Shown here piece after piece: positions 35,646-47,557 of a stretch of 64,000 nt of DNA. Below the pieces are notes generated by a model. It ran no database searches. It had not been told where the DNA came from and saw nothing but the letters and a program-made list of their open reading frames with translations. Numbering within the stretch: position 1 is the stretch's first letter; every line of letters begins with the position of its first letter. The DNA comes from an uncultured Chlorobiaceae bacterium. GTDB taxonomy: Bacteria > Bacteroidota > Chlorobiia > Chlorobiales > Chlorobiaceae. The DNA lies in the NCBI GenBank assembly GCA_903839405.1, contig CAIMCD010000037.1, positions 1 to 64,000 of the forward strand. Direction: 5' to 3'. The position numbers were made by a program, and so were the translations under genes.

Positions 35646-37463
35646 ATGAGCGAACAGTCTCTATTGCCGAAGGATTTCCGCAGCCTTCAGCTTGCGGAAC
35701 CATTAATGAAAGCGCTTGAGGAGGTCGGGTACGAAAACCCTACGCCGATTCAGGCCCAGACAATTCCCCTGCTTTTGTCGGGACGTGATGTTCTCGGCCA
35801 GGCCCAGACCGGTACCGGTAAAACGGCCGCATTTGCCCTTCCGGTACTCTCCAATATTCGCCTTGCACTTCCCGAGCCCCAGGCTCTTGTGCTTGCCCCG
35901 ACAAGGGAGCTTGCCATCCAGGTGGCCGAGGCCTTCCAGCGCTATGCGGTCCACCTTAAAAATTTCCATGTTGTGCCGATCTACGGCGGACAGGATTACG
36001 GCATTCAGCTTCGTATGCTCAAACGTGGCGTGCATGTTGTTGTTGGCACTCCCGGCCGGGTGATGGATCATATGCGTCGTGGGTCGCTTAACCTTGACTC
36101 CCTCCAGTGTCTTGTGCTTGACGAGGCTGACGAGATGCTTCGCATGGGCTTTATTGATGATGTTGAGTGGATTTTGGACCAGACCCCGAAAGAGCGTCAG
36201 GTCGCCCTCTTCTCGGCAACCATGCCATCTGCAATCCGTCGTATTGCCCAGAAGTACCTGAACAGTCCGGCAGAAATTACCATCCAGACCAAAACCACAA
36301 CGGTTGATACCATTCGTCAGCGTTACTGGATTGTTGGCGGAAGTCACAAGATTGACATTCTGACCCGCATCCTTGAAGTTGAGCCGTTTGATGGTATGCT
36401 GATTTTTGTGCGTACCAAAACCATGACCATTGAACTTGCTGAAAAGCTGCAGGCTCGCGGTTATGGCGCGGCGGCCCTGAACGGCGACATGCCCCAGAGC
36501 CAGCGTGAACGTACGGTTGATCAGTTGAAGAACGGAGCGTTGAGCATTGTTATTGCCACGGACGTTGCGGCACGCGGTCTTGACGTTGAGCGTATCAGCC
36601 ATGTGATCAACTACGATATTCCTTCCGATACCGAGTCCTATGTGCACCGCATCGGTCGTACCGGTCGCGCAGGTCGTACGGGTGACGCGATTTTGTTTGT
36701 CTCGCCGAGAGAGAAAAATATGCTCTACTCCATTGAAAAAGCTACACACAGCCGCATTGAATTGATGGAGCTTCCTTCAACCGAGGTGATCAACAACAAG
36801 CGGGTTGCCAAGTTCAACCAGAAGATTACCGATACCATTGCGGCGGAAGATCTTGGATTCTTTACCAGCTTGATCGAGCAGTACTGCCATGAGCATGATG
36901 TGCCGGTGGTTGAAGCTGCGGCAGCGCTTGCCTCAATGGTTCAGGGCGAAACCCCGCTCCTGCTTTCCAACAAGCCTGAGCGCTCATCCCGCCCGCATGA
37001 GGATAGGGATCGTGGAACAGATCGTGATCGCGGTTTTGATCGTGATCGTGGATCGGATCGCGATCGCGGGCCGGTCAAAAAGAGAACCCGTACCGAAACC
37101 TACGGTCAGGAAGGCAAGGAGCTTTATCGTCTTGAGGTTGGCGGTGAGCATGGCGTGAAGGCCGGCAACATTCTTGGCGCGATTTTGAACGAGGTTGGGC
37201 TTGATCCGGAATCGGTCGGTCATATCTCCATCAACGACTCCTACAGCACGGTTGAACTGCCGCAGGGGATGCCGGATAACATCTTCCATGAGCTACGCAA
37301 AGTCCGCGTCTGCGGCCGTCAGTTGCGCCTGAGCAAGATGGAAGAGCAGGAGCGGCAGCCCTCTTCACCTTACGGCCCCAAAAAGAGCTTTAAAAAGCCT
37401 TTTAAGCCTGCGGCCAAAGAGACCCCGTTTTTCACCGGCGGCAAAAAGAAGTACAAGGGATAA
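35646..37463 (+). CDS. DEAD-box RNA helicase with DbpA-type C-terminal domain
   Basis: 605 residues. Helicase motifs in order: Q motif (YENPTPIQAQTIP), motif I AQTGTGKT, PTRELA, motif II DEAD (VLDEADEML), SAT, and motif VI HRIGRTGRAGR. A low-complexity Arg/Asp linker (DRDRG units, encoded at ~37008-37070) leads to a DbpA RNA-binding domain (LYRLEVGGEHGVKAGNILGAI). This is the DeaD/CsdA type, which remodels structured RNA and ribosome assembly intermediates, often in the cold. A leader terminator precedes it and a strong terminator follows. Confidence 0.95.
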   Translation: MSEQSLLPKDFRSLQLAEPLMKALEEVGYENPTPIQAQTIPLLLSGRDVLGQAQTGTGKTAAFALPVLSNIRLALPEPQALVLAPTRELAIQVAEAFQRYAVHLKNFHVVPIYGGQDYGIQLRMLKRGVHVVVGTPGRVMDHMRRGSLNLDSLQCLVLDEADEMLRMGFIDDVEWILDQTPKERQVALFSATMPSAIRRIAQKYLNSPAEITIQTKTTTVDTIRQRYWIVGGSHKIDILTRILEVEPFDGMLIFVRTKTMTIELAEKLQARGYGAAALNGDMPQSQRERTVDQLKNGALSIVIATDVAARGLDVERISHVINYDIPSDTESYVHRIGRTGRAGRTGDAILFVSPREKNMLYSIEKATHSRIELMELPSTEVINNKRVAKFNQKITDTIAAEDLGFFTSLIEQYCHEHDVPVVEAAAALASMVQGETPLLLSNKPERSSRPHEDRDRGTDRDRGFDRDRGSDRDRGPVKKRTRTETYGQEGKELYRLEVGGEHGVKAGNILGAILNEVGLDPESVGHISINDSYSTVELPQGMPDNIFHELRKVRVCGRQLRLSKMEEQERQPSSPYGPKKSFKKPFKPAAKETPFFTGGKKKYKG

Positions 37464-37483
37464 ACCTTACGGTCTATGTTTTC

Positions 37484-37512
37484 AAGCGGGGAGTTTTCCC
37501 CGCTTTTTTTTT
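37484..37512 (+). terminator. Terminator after the DEAD-box helicase gene
   Basis: 9-bp stem (AAGCGGGGA with TCCCCGCTT), 4-base loop, nine Ts. Confidence 0.92.
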
Positions 37513-37647
37513 GCCCGTCCGCTTTGTTTGACCGGCAAGGATGAAGGCCAGCCGCTCTTGATATACCGCATCTTGTTGTTTTTACGGTATAACCGCCTTA
37601 TCTTTGATAAAGCGTTTTTTTGCTTGCTCCACTCCTCCTCCATCCGA

Positions 37648-38715
37648 ATGAAAAAAGCACTCACCTCTGCCGCACTTGGCTTCTCGGCCATGATTGCCAC
37701 GCTCGCTATGCATCCAGCCTCTTTATGGTCTGCTCCATCAACCGGGAGCAGTGCACCCGCAAAGCAGTCAGAGCGCGCCGATCAGGCGACAGAGCTGAAC
37801 CATCAAGCCATATCACTTTACGAGCAGGGCAAGTATGCTGAAGCGGAGCCGCTTTATCGCCGTGCGCTTGCAATCCGCGAAAAGCAATTGGATAAGGATC
37901 ATCCTGATTTGGCAGAGAGCATGAATAATCTTGCGGAGTTGCTGAGAACGCAGGGCAAGTACGTCGAAGCGGAGCTGCTCCACCGCCGTGCGCTGGCGAT
38001 CCGGGAAAAAGCGCTTGGCAAGGATCACCCGGCAGTGGCCACAAGCCTGAACAATCTTGGAGAGTTGTTTTATGCACAGGGAAAGTACGTTGAAGCGGAG
38101 CCGCTCTTGCGCCGAGCGCTGGCAATTTTTGAGAAACAGTTGGGTAAAGAGCATCCGTTGGTGGCAACAGGCCTGAACAATCTTGGTTCATTGCTGCAAG
38201 ATCAGGGCAAGTACGCTGAAGCAGAGCCACTCTATCGCCGTTCGCTTGAGATTGATGAGAAAGTTTACGGCAAGGATCATCCTGACGTGGCAACAGACCT
38301 GAACAATCTTGCGGAGTTGCTGAGAATGCAGGGCAAATATGCTGAAGCGGAACCGCTCTATCGCCAAGCGCTGGAAATCTATGAGCAGCAATTGGGTAAA
38401 GAGCATCCGCTGGTGGCGACAGGCCTGAACAATCTTGCCGTATTGCTGAAAGTTCAAGGCAGGTATGCTGAAGCAGAGCCGCTCTATCGCCGTTCGCTTG
38501 AGATTGATGAGAAAGTTTACGGAAATGATCATCCTGACGTAGCCACAGGTCTGAACAATCTAGCCTCATTGCTGCATGCACAGGGCAAGTACGCTGAAGC
38601 GGAGCCACTCTATCGCCGTTCACTTGCTATCACGGAAAAAGCGCTTGGCAAGGATCATCCTACCACCATTACCGTCAGAAACAACCTCAACGATCTTCTC
38701 GGGAAGATGAAATAA
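37648..38715 (+). CDS. Exported kinesin-light-chain-type TPR protein
   Basis: 355 residues from the ATG at 37648. Signal peptide ~1-29 (cleavage near LWSA). Seven 42-residue KLC-type TPR units follow, each with QGKY(A/V)EAE...(R)RxLxI and KDHPxVATxLNNL; a C-terminal cap (HPTTITVRNNLNDLLGKM) matches the end of the NLR-like protein at 11792 (HPNTITVKNNHNDLLNKM). Units 3-4 and 5-6 are products of a recent 252-bp duplication. Periplasmic location suggests scaffold or recognition work. The helicase terminator separates it from the preceding gene. Confidence 0.88.
   Translation: MKKALTSAALGFSAMIATLAMHPASLWSAPSTGSSAPAKQSERADQATELNHQAISLYEQGKYAEAEPLYRRALAIREKQLDKDHPDLAESMNNLAELLRTQGKYVEAELLHRRALAIREKALGKDHPAVATSLNNLGELFYAQGKYVEAEPLLRRALAIFEKQLGKEHPLVATGLNNLGSLLQDQGKYAEAEPLYRRSLEIDEKVYGKDHPDVATDLNNLAELLRMQGKYAEAEPLYRQALEIYEQQLGKEHPLVATGLNNLAVLLKVQGRYAEAEPLYRRSLEIDEKVYGNDHPDVATGLNNLASLLHAQGKYAEAEPLYRRSLAITEKALGKDHPTTITVRNNLNDLLGKMK
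38131..38634 (+). repeat. 252-bp tandem duplication inside the TPR gene
   Basis: Copies 38131-38382 and 38383-38634. The 56 bases from 38215 match those from 38467 at 55 positions, far above what separate TPR units would show, so the duplication is recent. Confidence 0.9.
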
Positions 38716-38918
38716 TCTCTCTCTGCTGATTGACGCAGAGTTTGTTTGCTTGCTGAGGCAGGCCGGGATTGTTGCGTTTCTGAAAAACTCTGCATCCAAA
38801 GTTGCGTGCGCAGCATTAATTACTATTTTAATATTGTTTTTTCGTGATGGTTATTTCCAGCTTCCATGCTGCAGCAATGATGATGACGATTTTTTTTGTT
38901 CACTAATACCATGATTCC

Positions 38919-39398
38919 ATGTCAGTTACCTCTTTCAAAGAGCTTGTTCCTATTCTTCAGACCGCCATCGGTCCAATGATTCTCATCTCCGGCCTTGGCC
39001 TGCTGCTGCTTACCATGACCAACCGGCTTGGTCGTATTATTGACCGCTCACGCTCCCTGCTCGATAACCTGGAGTCCCATCCTGAATCCTACGTGCTGAG
39101 AATCAACCGCGAGGTGGCGATTTTATGGAAACGGGCGCACATTATCCGTACGGCCATTCTTTTGGCCTGTTTGACCTGCCTGGGTGCATCGCTGCTCATT
39201 ATCATGCTCTTTCTCAGTGCACTGGTCAATATCGACCTGCCCATGCTGCTCTCGACGATCTTTATCCTCAGCATGCTCTCACTCAGCAGTTCGCTGCTCT
39301 TTTTCTTTTTTGACGTCAACCTGACCCTTGCGGCCCTGAAAATCGAGATGCAGAGCCACGACAAGAAGCGCCTTATTCTTGAAAAAAGCGGTTATTGA
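38919..39398 (+). CDS. DUF2721 membrane protein
   Basis: 159 residues with three likely membrane helices. The family signature is ISGLGLLLLTMTNRLGRIIDRSR near residue 25, followed by INREVAILWKRAHIIR and two hydrophobic stretches. DUF2721 proteins are widespread small inner-membrane proteins without assigned function. The gene is convergent with xerD; the two stop codons are almost adjacent. Confidence 0.85.
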   Translation: MSVTSFKELVPILQTAIGPMILISGLGLLLLTMTNRLGRIIDRSRSLLDNLESHPESYVLRINREVAILWKRAHIIRTAILLACLTCLGASLLIIMLFLSALVNIDLPMLLSTIFILSMLSLSSSLLFFFFDVNLTLAALKIEMQSHDKKRLILEKSGY

Positions 39399-39399
39399 G

Positions 39400-40317
39400 T
39401 TACCTCCCTCTGGGGTGAAAGGTGGTGTGCACCTCCTTGATGAAGGAACGGTCGGTGTGGGTGTAGATCTGGGTCGCAACAATGGAGCTGTGGCCCAGCA
39501 TCTCCTGCACAGCGCGCAGGTCGGCTCCGCCTTCGAGCAGGTGAGTGGCAAAGGTGTGGCGGAAGGTGTGCGGGCTGATCAGCTTTTCAATTCCGGCCTC
39601 TTGGGCGTAGTCGCGCACCATGGTGAAGATGGCCATGCGTGAGAGCTTTTTGCCCCGTGCATTCAAAAAGAGATAGTCCTCCGAGTGGTGCTTCACCAGT
39701 GCCAGGCGCAGTTCCGTCTGGTAGCGGATGAGCCACTCGATGGCCGAACTGCCGAGAGGCACCAGCCGCTCCTTTGAGCCTTTGCCGAAAATCCTGACAA
39801 ACCCCGCCTCAATGTAGAGGTTTTGCTGGTAGAGGTTGACCAGCTCGCTCACCCGTACGCCGGTTGCATACAAAAACTCAAGGATCGCCTTGTCGCGCAG
39901 AGCATATTTGCTGCGGGGAGTCTGCGTGAGCGGAGCCTCCAGCAGACGCATGATCTCTTCGATACTCAAGACGTTCGGCAGGTGCTTGGGGAGTTTCGGT
40001 TGATGGAGGTTCTCCGTTGGATTGAAATCCAAAAGCCGCTCGGTAATCAGAAAGCGGTGGAGGGAGCGGATGGCCGAAATGTTTCGCGCCATAGAGGTTG
40101 CCTCAAGCCCCACGGCAAAAAGCTCCTGAAGGAAGAGCTCAATATCGCCGGCGGTTATGGCCGCCATCGGCCGCGAACGCTCCTGCATAAAGAGCAGGTA
40201 GCGCATCAGGTCGTTTTGGTAGGACTCTCTGGTGTTCGAGGCAAAGTTCCGCTCAATGTGCATATAGTTCAGAAAACCCTCCAGCACACTCCGGTAGTGG
40301 TCGTCAAGCAACGGCAT
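39400..40317 (-). CDS. xerD: Site-specific tyrosine recombinase XerD
   Basis: 305 residues from the ATG at 40317, the usual length. The N-terminal SAM-like core-binding domain begins LEGFLNYMHIERNFASNT. Catalytic residues: Arg in ATGVRVSEL, Lys in GKGSKERLVPLG, HTFRHTFATHL (His and Arg), His in GHSSI, nucleophile Tyr in YTHTD. XerD with XerC resolves chromosome dimers at dif. It overlaps the end of rsmB by 14 bp, so they are translated from one transcript. No dif site was recognised. Confidence 0.95.
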   Translation of the reverse strand: MPLLDDHYRSVLEGFLNYMHIERNFASNTRESYQNDLMRYLLFMQERSRPMAAITAGDIELFLQELFAVGLEATSMARNISAIRSLHRFLITERLLDFNPTENLHQPKLPKHLPNVLSIEEIMRLLEAPLTQTPRSKYALRDKAILEFLYATGVRVSELVNLYQQNLYIEAGFVRIFGKGSKERLVPLGSSAIEWLIRYQTELRLALVKHHSEDYLFLNARGKKLSRMAIFTMVRDYAQEAGIEKLISPHTFRHTFATHLLEGGADLRAVQEMLGHSSIVATQIYTHTDRSFIKEVHTTFHPRGR

Positions 40318-41659
40318 CCGGCTGCTGTTTGATTTTATGCAGCCGCTGCGAGAATCCGCCGTCAAAACCCGGATAGTCGCCCGGCAGGGTCAGGAGGGCA
40401 CCCTCGCTCACCATCGTTTTACGGCACGCTTCCGGCACGCTCGCTCCAACCGGATCGGCCACAAAATCGGGGTGCCTGGCAAGAAAGGCCGCAATTTGCT
40501 GGGAGTTCTCTTCAGGCTCAATGGAGCAGGTTGCATAGAGCAGCACGCCCCCTTCAGCAAGCAGCCCGGCCGCGTGATCGAGCAGCTCCGCCTGCAGCGC
40601 CTGAAGCTCCTCTACCATGTCGGGGGTGACTTTCCAGCGCAGTTCGGCGCGTCGGCCAAGCACTCCCGTGCCCGAGCAGGGGGCATCGAGCAGGATGGCA
40701 TCAGGCCGGCTTTCAGGCTGAAACTCCCGAGCATCGGCCGTCACGGTTGTGATGATGGTGATGCCGAGCGCGGCCGCATGAGCTTCGGTTTTCAGCAGTT
40801 TCTGCTCGTATCGGTCAATGGCCGTAATGTTCCCCTGGTTTTGCATCAGCTCGGCCATAAAGGTCGATTTTCCTCCGGGTGCCGCGCAGAGGTCGAGGAT
40901 GTTACTGCCCGGAGCCGGGTGCAGCAGCAGGCAGGCAAGAGCTTGTGTAGGGTTCTGTATTGTCAGGCGGCCATCAATCACAGCCGGTTCAAAGGTGTTG
41001 AACTCTCTGGAGAGAAAGAAGTTTTCAAGGCCGCTCTCAAAGCGTTCCACCGCTGCAAAGAGCGGGTCAGAAAAGAACGCTTCGGCGGAAGTTTTCAGCG
41101 GGTTAAGGCGGAAGCCGAAGAGCGGCATCTGATTGTTATAGGCGAGTATTGCCTCTGTTTTCTCACGGCCGTAAGCCGCAAGCCACCGCTCAACCAGCCA
41201 CTTGGGGTGGGAGTGTTTCACCGAGAGCTCCTCCCCGGGAGTTTTGCCCTTCAGCCACGCATCCAGCGTCACGCTCTCGGGGGTGATTTTTCGCAGCACT
41301 CCGTTGACCAGTTTCGACATCCGCTCGCCTTTGTATTTCCGGGCAAGCTTGACGCACTCGTTTACCGCGGCCCAGTCGGGCACCTTGTCGAGAAAGAGCA
41401 GTTGGTAGGCTCCGAGGCGGAGAATGTTTTTCATCACCGGAGCGGCTTTCTCCAGCTTGTGATGGTAGAATTTTCCGATCAGAAAATCGAGCTGCAGGCG
41501 GTAGCGGAGCACTCCGTTGACGAGGCCGGTGGCGAGTGCCCGGTCGACTCGGTTGAGTGTGGTGTTATGCAGGGTACGGTGGAGAATCTGGTCGGATCTC
41601 TGGGTGGTGGTTTCAAGGGCCTGCAGGACATTGAGAGCAACTTCTCGTGCTGTGATCAT
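40304..41659 (-). CDS. rsmB: 16S rRNA m5C967 methyltransferase
   Basis: 451 residues. N-terminal NusB-like RNA-binding domain (~1-140, LNVLQALETTTQRSD ... LRLGAYQLLFLDKVP), then the methyltransferase with DLCAAPGGKS (SAM), DAPCSGTG (first Cys) and YATCSIEPEEN (nucleophile Cys). The family methylates C967 of 16S rRNA. The start ATG is at 41659. The long open frame on the opposite strand is an artefact of codon bias. It leads a two-gene unit with xerD. Confidence 0.95.
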   Translation of the reverse strand: MITAREVALNVLQALETTTQRSDQILHRTLHNTTLNRVDRALATGLVNGVLRYRLQLDFLIGKFYHHKLEKAAPVMKNILRLGAYQLLFLDKVPDWAAVNECVKLARKYKGERMSKLVNGVLRKITPESVTLDAWLKGKTPGEELSVKHSHPKWLVERWLAAYGREKTEAILAYNNQMPLFGFRLNPLKTSAEAFFSDPLFAAVERFESGLENFFLSREFNTFEPAVIDGRLTIQNPTQALACLLLHPAPGSNILDLCAAPGGKSTFMAELMQNQGNITAIDRYEQKLLKTEAHAAALGITIITTVTADAREFQPESRPDAILLDAPCSGTGVLGRRAELRWKVTPDMVEELQALQAELLDHAAGLLAEGGVLLYATCSIEPEENSQQIAAFLARHPDFVADPVGASVPEACRKTMVSEGALLTLPGDYPGFDGGFSQRLHKIKQQPDAVA

Positions 41660-41771
41660 GGGTATATTGACTATAAAAAGCGGTTAAGTACGTTTGGGCC
41701 TTCAGGCTGCTTGTAAAATACTATTCCCTGTTGTAGATTAATAAGCAAAATGTTCTTTTCAAGATTTCAAG

Positions 41772-41880
41772 CTATCATCCAGAAAGGTGGAGGGACTGGC
41801 CCTGAGAAACCTTGGCAACCGTCATGCAAAACGTGAGCGGTGCCAATTCCATCCCGGAATAAGGCCGGGAAAGATGATGG
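41772..41880 (+). promoter_or_regulatory. SAM-I (S-box) riboswitch upstream of metY-metX
   Basis: P1 strands CTATCATC (41772-41779) and GATGATGG (41873-41880) pair with one G-U. Between them: AGAAAGGTGGAGGGA, CCCTGAGAAACC, TTGGCAACC, GCGGTGCCAATTCC and a hairpin CCCGG...CCGGG. This is the S-box consensus almost base for base. A GGTATG/CATACC hairpin at 41879-41907 overlaps the P1 3' strand and may be part of the expression platform; no classical terminator is visible before the ATG at 42009. Confidence 0.92.
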
Positions 41881-41981
41881 TATGCATGCCCTTTCCTGCG
41901 CTCATACCTACTCTTCAGAGATGTTTTCAGCCAAAACCCTTTTTTTGTTCAGGGTTATTTCCTCACAACCGTGTGTGATAG

Positions 41982-44367
<2,386 letters not shown>

Positions 44368-44383
<16 letters not shown>

Positions 44384-45663
44384 GTAATTTCATCAAACCC
44401 GGTGTAGCGCCGCAGTACCTCAGGCACCCGGATTCCCCCTTCCGCCGTCTGGTAGTGTTCCAAGAGGGCAACCATGAGGCGGGAGGTTGCCAGCCCTGAA
44501 CCGTTGAGGGTGTGCACGAATTCCGGTTTTGACTGGGTGCTTGGCTTGAAGCGGATGTTGGAGCGCCGGGCCTGGTAATCCTCGAAGTTCGAACAGCTTG
44601 AGGCTTCAAGATATTTCTGTTCCGCCGGCGACCAGACCTCGATGTCGTAACATTTTGTTGCGTTGGCACTGATATCTCCACTGCAGAGCAGGAGCACCCG
44701 GTAGGGAATTTTCAGCGCCACAAGGATCGCTTCGGCACTTTCGCGGATCTCCTCAAGCGCCAGGTAGGACTCTTCCGGCCGGGTAAACTTCACCATCTCC
44801 ACCTTGTTGAACTGGTGGACCCTCAAAAACCCCCTGGTATCCTTACCGTAACTTCCCGCTTCGCGCCGGAAACAGGCTGAGTAGGCCGCGTAGGAGATCG
44901 GCAGCGAGTCAGCCTCAAGCATCTCGTTCCGGTGGAGGTTGGTTACCGGCACCTCGGCGGTCGGGATGGCATAGAGATCATCCTCACCGATATGGTAGAC
45001 CTGGTCGGCGAATTTTGGCCACTGGCCGGTGCCCCTGAGCGACTCGCGGTTGACGAGAAACGGGGGAAAGACTTCGGTAAAGCCATGTTGCTCGGTATGG
45101 CAGTCGAGCATGAAGTTGATCAGTGAACGTTCAAGCCGTGCACCTTTGCCGATGTAGGCGGGGAATCCGGCACCACTGACCTTTGCTCCCCGCTCAAAGT
45201 CCAGAATGCGGAGCGACTTGCCGAGTTCAAGGTGGTTTTTAACCGGAAAGTCGAGGTTGTGCGCAAAGGTTACCGGCTCCTTGTAAATCTGGTTCTCCTC
45301 AGCCGAGCGTCCGGTGGGCACCGAGGGGTGCAGTTTATTGGGAAGGCCGAGCAGGATAGTCTCAATCTCCTCTTCAAGGGTGGTGAGCCGTGTATCCATG
45401 GCGGCAATTTCACCCGAAACGGTTTTCATCTCCGCGATCAGCGCTTCCGCCGACCCCTTTCCGCTTTTTTTAATATCGGCCACCTCTTTTGAAACCTTGT
45501 TCCGCAGGGCCTTCTGTTCGTCCGAACGCTGGACAAGCTCCTTGCGCTCCTTGTCGAACTGCAGCAACTGGTGGAGTTTTGGCTCTTCGGAACTGAGCTG
45601 GCGGTTGCGTAGCATCTCGATCATCTCCTCGGGATGCTGGCGGATAACGTTAATATCAAGCAT
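44368..45663 (-). CDS. serS: Seryl-tRNA synthetase
   Basis: 431 residues. The N-terminal ~110 residues are the long antiparallel coiled-coil tRNA-binding arm. Class II motifs: motif 2 [18 protein letters not shown] and motif 3 [16 protein letters not shown]. It charges tRNA-Ser and selenocysteine tRNA. It begins [14 protein letters not shown]. The yqeY gene ends 21 bp upstream, probably in one transcript. Confidence 0.97.
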
Positions 45664-45684
45664 AATTGATTTACAGAGAGTGGG

Positions 45685-46143
45685 TTATGCTGAGAGCAGC
45701 GATTTGACGATCTCCTGAACTTTGGTGCCATCAGCCTTGCCCTTGAGGGCTTTCATGGCCTGACCCATCACCTTGCCGATATCTTTCATGGATGAGGCAC
45801 CGGATTGCGCTATAACATCCTGCACAACCGCGATGATCTCTTCATCACCGAGTGGTTCAGGCAGATACTCCTCAATAACCGAGAGTTCCAACTGCTCGGT
45901 TTCCGCAAGGTCGGGACGGTTTCCGGCTGTGAACTGCTCAATGGCATCCCGGCGTTTTTTGGCAAGAGAGACCAGCACCTCAATTTCCTGCTCCCCGGTC
46001 AGTACGCCTACGCCTCCGACCCGGATTGATACCTCTTTTTCAAGCAAGGCTGCACGGATGGAGCGGATGGCGTTGAGACGGTTTTTATCGCCGCTTTTCA
46101 TGGAACTTTTCAGGTCCAGATCTATTGTTTCTTTGAGGCCCAT
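45685..46143 (-). CDS. GatB/YqeY domain protein
   Basis: 152 residues from the ATG at 46143 (MGLKETIDLDLKSSMKSGDK). The family shows NAIRSIRAALLEKEV, the acidic YLPEPL and a C-terminal DIGKVMGQAMKAL segment corresponding to the tRNA-contacting tail domain of GatB. A stand-alone protein of this type occurs in many bacteria; its role in tRNA handling is assumed. It is upstream of serS on the same strand with a 21-bp gap. Confidence 0.92.
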   Translation of the reverse strand: MGLKETIDLDLKSSMKSGDKNRLNAIRSIRAALLEKEVSIRVGGVGVLTGEQEIEVLVSLAKKRRDAIEQFTAGNRPDLAETEQLELSVIEEYLPEPLGDEEIIAVVQDVIAQSGASSMKDIGKVMGQAMKALKGKADGTKVQEIVKSLLSA

Positions 46144-46234
46144 GGTTGTATCTGTGTCAAAAATTTGTGTCAACAGGAAATAGGGGAAAATACAGGAAAA
46201 AAGGCGGCTTTCCGAACCTGGGCTTCAGCTTTGT

Positions 46235-46966
46235 TTATTCATTGATATCTCCTGAAACCGGCCGGAAGACCAGCTCTTCGATTGAGGTTCGCTGTGGCAG
46301 CAGATAGGCTTGAACCAGAGGGCCGGAAATATCTTCCGCCATCATCATGCCGGCTTGCATTTCCGCCGGCACCTCACCCCACATCGGCGTATAGACCGCT
46401 CCCGGCATCACGTTGGTAATTCTAACGTTGCACTCTTTTGCATAGAGGCGCATGGTTTCAACCAGCCCTTTCTGGCCAAACTTCGACATGGCATAAAGCG
46501 CTGAGCTTTTGAACGAGATTTCAGCCGCAATGGAGGTGATAAAGAAGATATGACCCGATTTTTTCTCTTCCATGATCGGAAATACCCGCTGGGAAAGGAA
46601 AAACGTCCCTTTGAGGTTGGTTGCCATTGTGTACTCATAATCCTCTTCGCTGAGTTCGCTGAGCGGCTTGAAGCGGCCCACCCCGGCATTGTTGACCAGG
46701 CAGTCAATGGTTCCGTGGCGCTGCAGCGTGGAGTCGACCAAGCGCTCAATCTGGGTTGTGTCGGCAATGTCGGCCTGCATGGCATCGGCGGTTGCGCCGT
46801 ACCGGCGGCACTCATCAGCCACCAATTCAAGTTCCTTGAGGGTTCTTGAGACAAGAATCAGAACAGGATCAAATCCATTTTTTGTTCTGGTTGCCTTGGC
46901 GAAATCAAGTGCAATGGCTTTGCCGATCCCTTTTCCCGCACCGGTTATGACGATGACCTTTTTCAT
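46235..46966 (-). CDS. Sepiapterin reductase-type short-chain dehydrogenase
   Basis: 243 residues. NADP-binding VITGAGKGIGKAIAL, NNAGVG, and the catalytic Ser-Tyr-Lys set in ITSIAAEISFKSSALYAMSKFG. The sequence matches, as I recall it, the Chlorobaculum tepidum sepiapterin reductase over its whole length (for example RITNVMPGAVYTPMWG and the LRPxSGDI end). That enzyme makes L-threo-tetrahydrobiopterin for the glycosylated pterins of green sulfur bacteria, so pterin synthesis is the likely role. It is a single gene with no adjacent pterin genes. Confidence 0.85.
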   Translation of the reverse strand: MKKVIVITGAGKGIGKAIALDFAKATRTKNGFDPVLILVSRTLKELELVADECRRYGATADAMQADIADTTQIERLVDSTLQRHGTIDCLVNNAGVGRFKPLSELSEEDYEYTMATNLKGTFFLSQRVFPIMEEKKSGHIFFITSIAAEISFKSSALYAMSKFGQKGLVETMRLYAKECNVRITNVMPGAVYTPMWGEVPAEMQAGMMMAEDISGPLVQAYLLPQRTSIEELVFRPVSGDINE

Positions 46967-47182
46967 TTTTTAACGGTTTGTCTGTTTTTTTGATGTCGAA
47001 CGTGTTTTTTTGCCTATTTCTTTGTGTTGAAGATGTATTTTTGTGGTATTTGTCTTGATGTTGCTGTGAAATTAACGGAAAAGTTCTGTATATTTCTTAC
47101 GTAAGTAACCACGCAGTTGTTCCGGCACTTGTTCCTGTAGCGGCAATGCGCTTCCAACAATAATAAAATAGCATCCTTTACC

Positions 47183-47440
47183 ATGGCAATCAGTAAAGTT
47201 AAATGGTTTGACGGCAAAAAGGGCTATGGCTTTATTTTGAATCCGGAGGGAGGAGAGGACATTTTTGTTCATTTTTCAGCCATTATTTCAGAACAGAGCT
47301 TCAAGGTCCTGAATCAGGATGCCGAAGTCGATTTTGAACTCGACAAAACACAAAAAGGATTGCAGGCAAGAAATGTTCACGAAATCTCGCTGAACGGTTC
47401 AGCCGGAATTCCGTCTTTCTCAACGGGATCATTTGGTTAA
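47183..47440 (+). CDS. Cold-shock domain protein
   Basis: 85 residues. The cold-shock domain covers residues ~1-68 with RNP1 KGYGFI and RNP2 [19 protein letters not shown] at the start. A short tail ([13 protein letters not shown]) is not part of the domain. It binds single-stranded RNA/DNA as an RNA chaperone. The ~215-bp upstream region is long enough for a structured leader as seen in cspA genes. Confidence 0.92.
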   Translation: MAISKVKWFDGKKGYGFILNPEGGEDIFVHFSAIISEQSFKVLNQDAEVDFELDKTQKGLQARNVHEISLNGSAGIPSFSTGSFG

Positions 47441-47557
47441 GGTTTCAAAAACACCGACTCAGGCTGTTCGTCTACTCTTCTCTCCTGATGGTTACCAAAA
47501 CATCGGGTTTGCCGGTGGCATTTCATGAGAGTGCTCTTCTCTCGCGGTGGAGTGCCA

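Noticed and set aside
35703..36749. Minus-strand frame of 348 codons opposite the DEAD-box helicase gene
   Set aside because: Covers motifs of the helicase on the other strand and has no plausible domain.
37008..37070. GATCGTGATCGCGG-type repeats
   Set aside because: They encode the Arg/Asp linker of the helicase; ordinary low-complexity coding sequence.
37706..38623. Minus-strand frame of 305 codons with periodic content opposite the TPR gene
   Set aside because: Periodicity is imposed by the TPR-coding repeats; no ribosome-binding site or domain.
40337..41716. Long plus-strand frame of 459 codons opposite rsmB
   Set aside because: It mirrors the codon bias of rsmB, which has complete family motifs; the antisense product has no recognisable domain.
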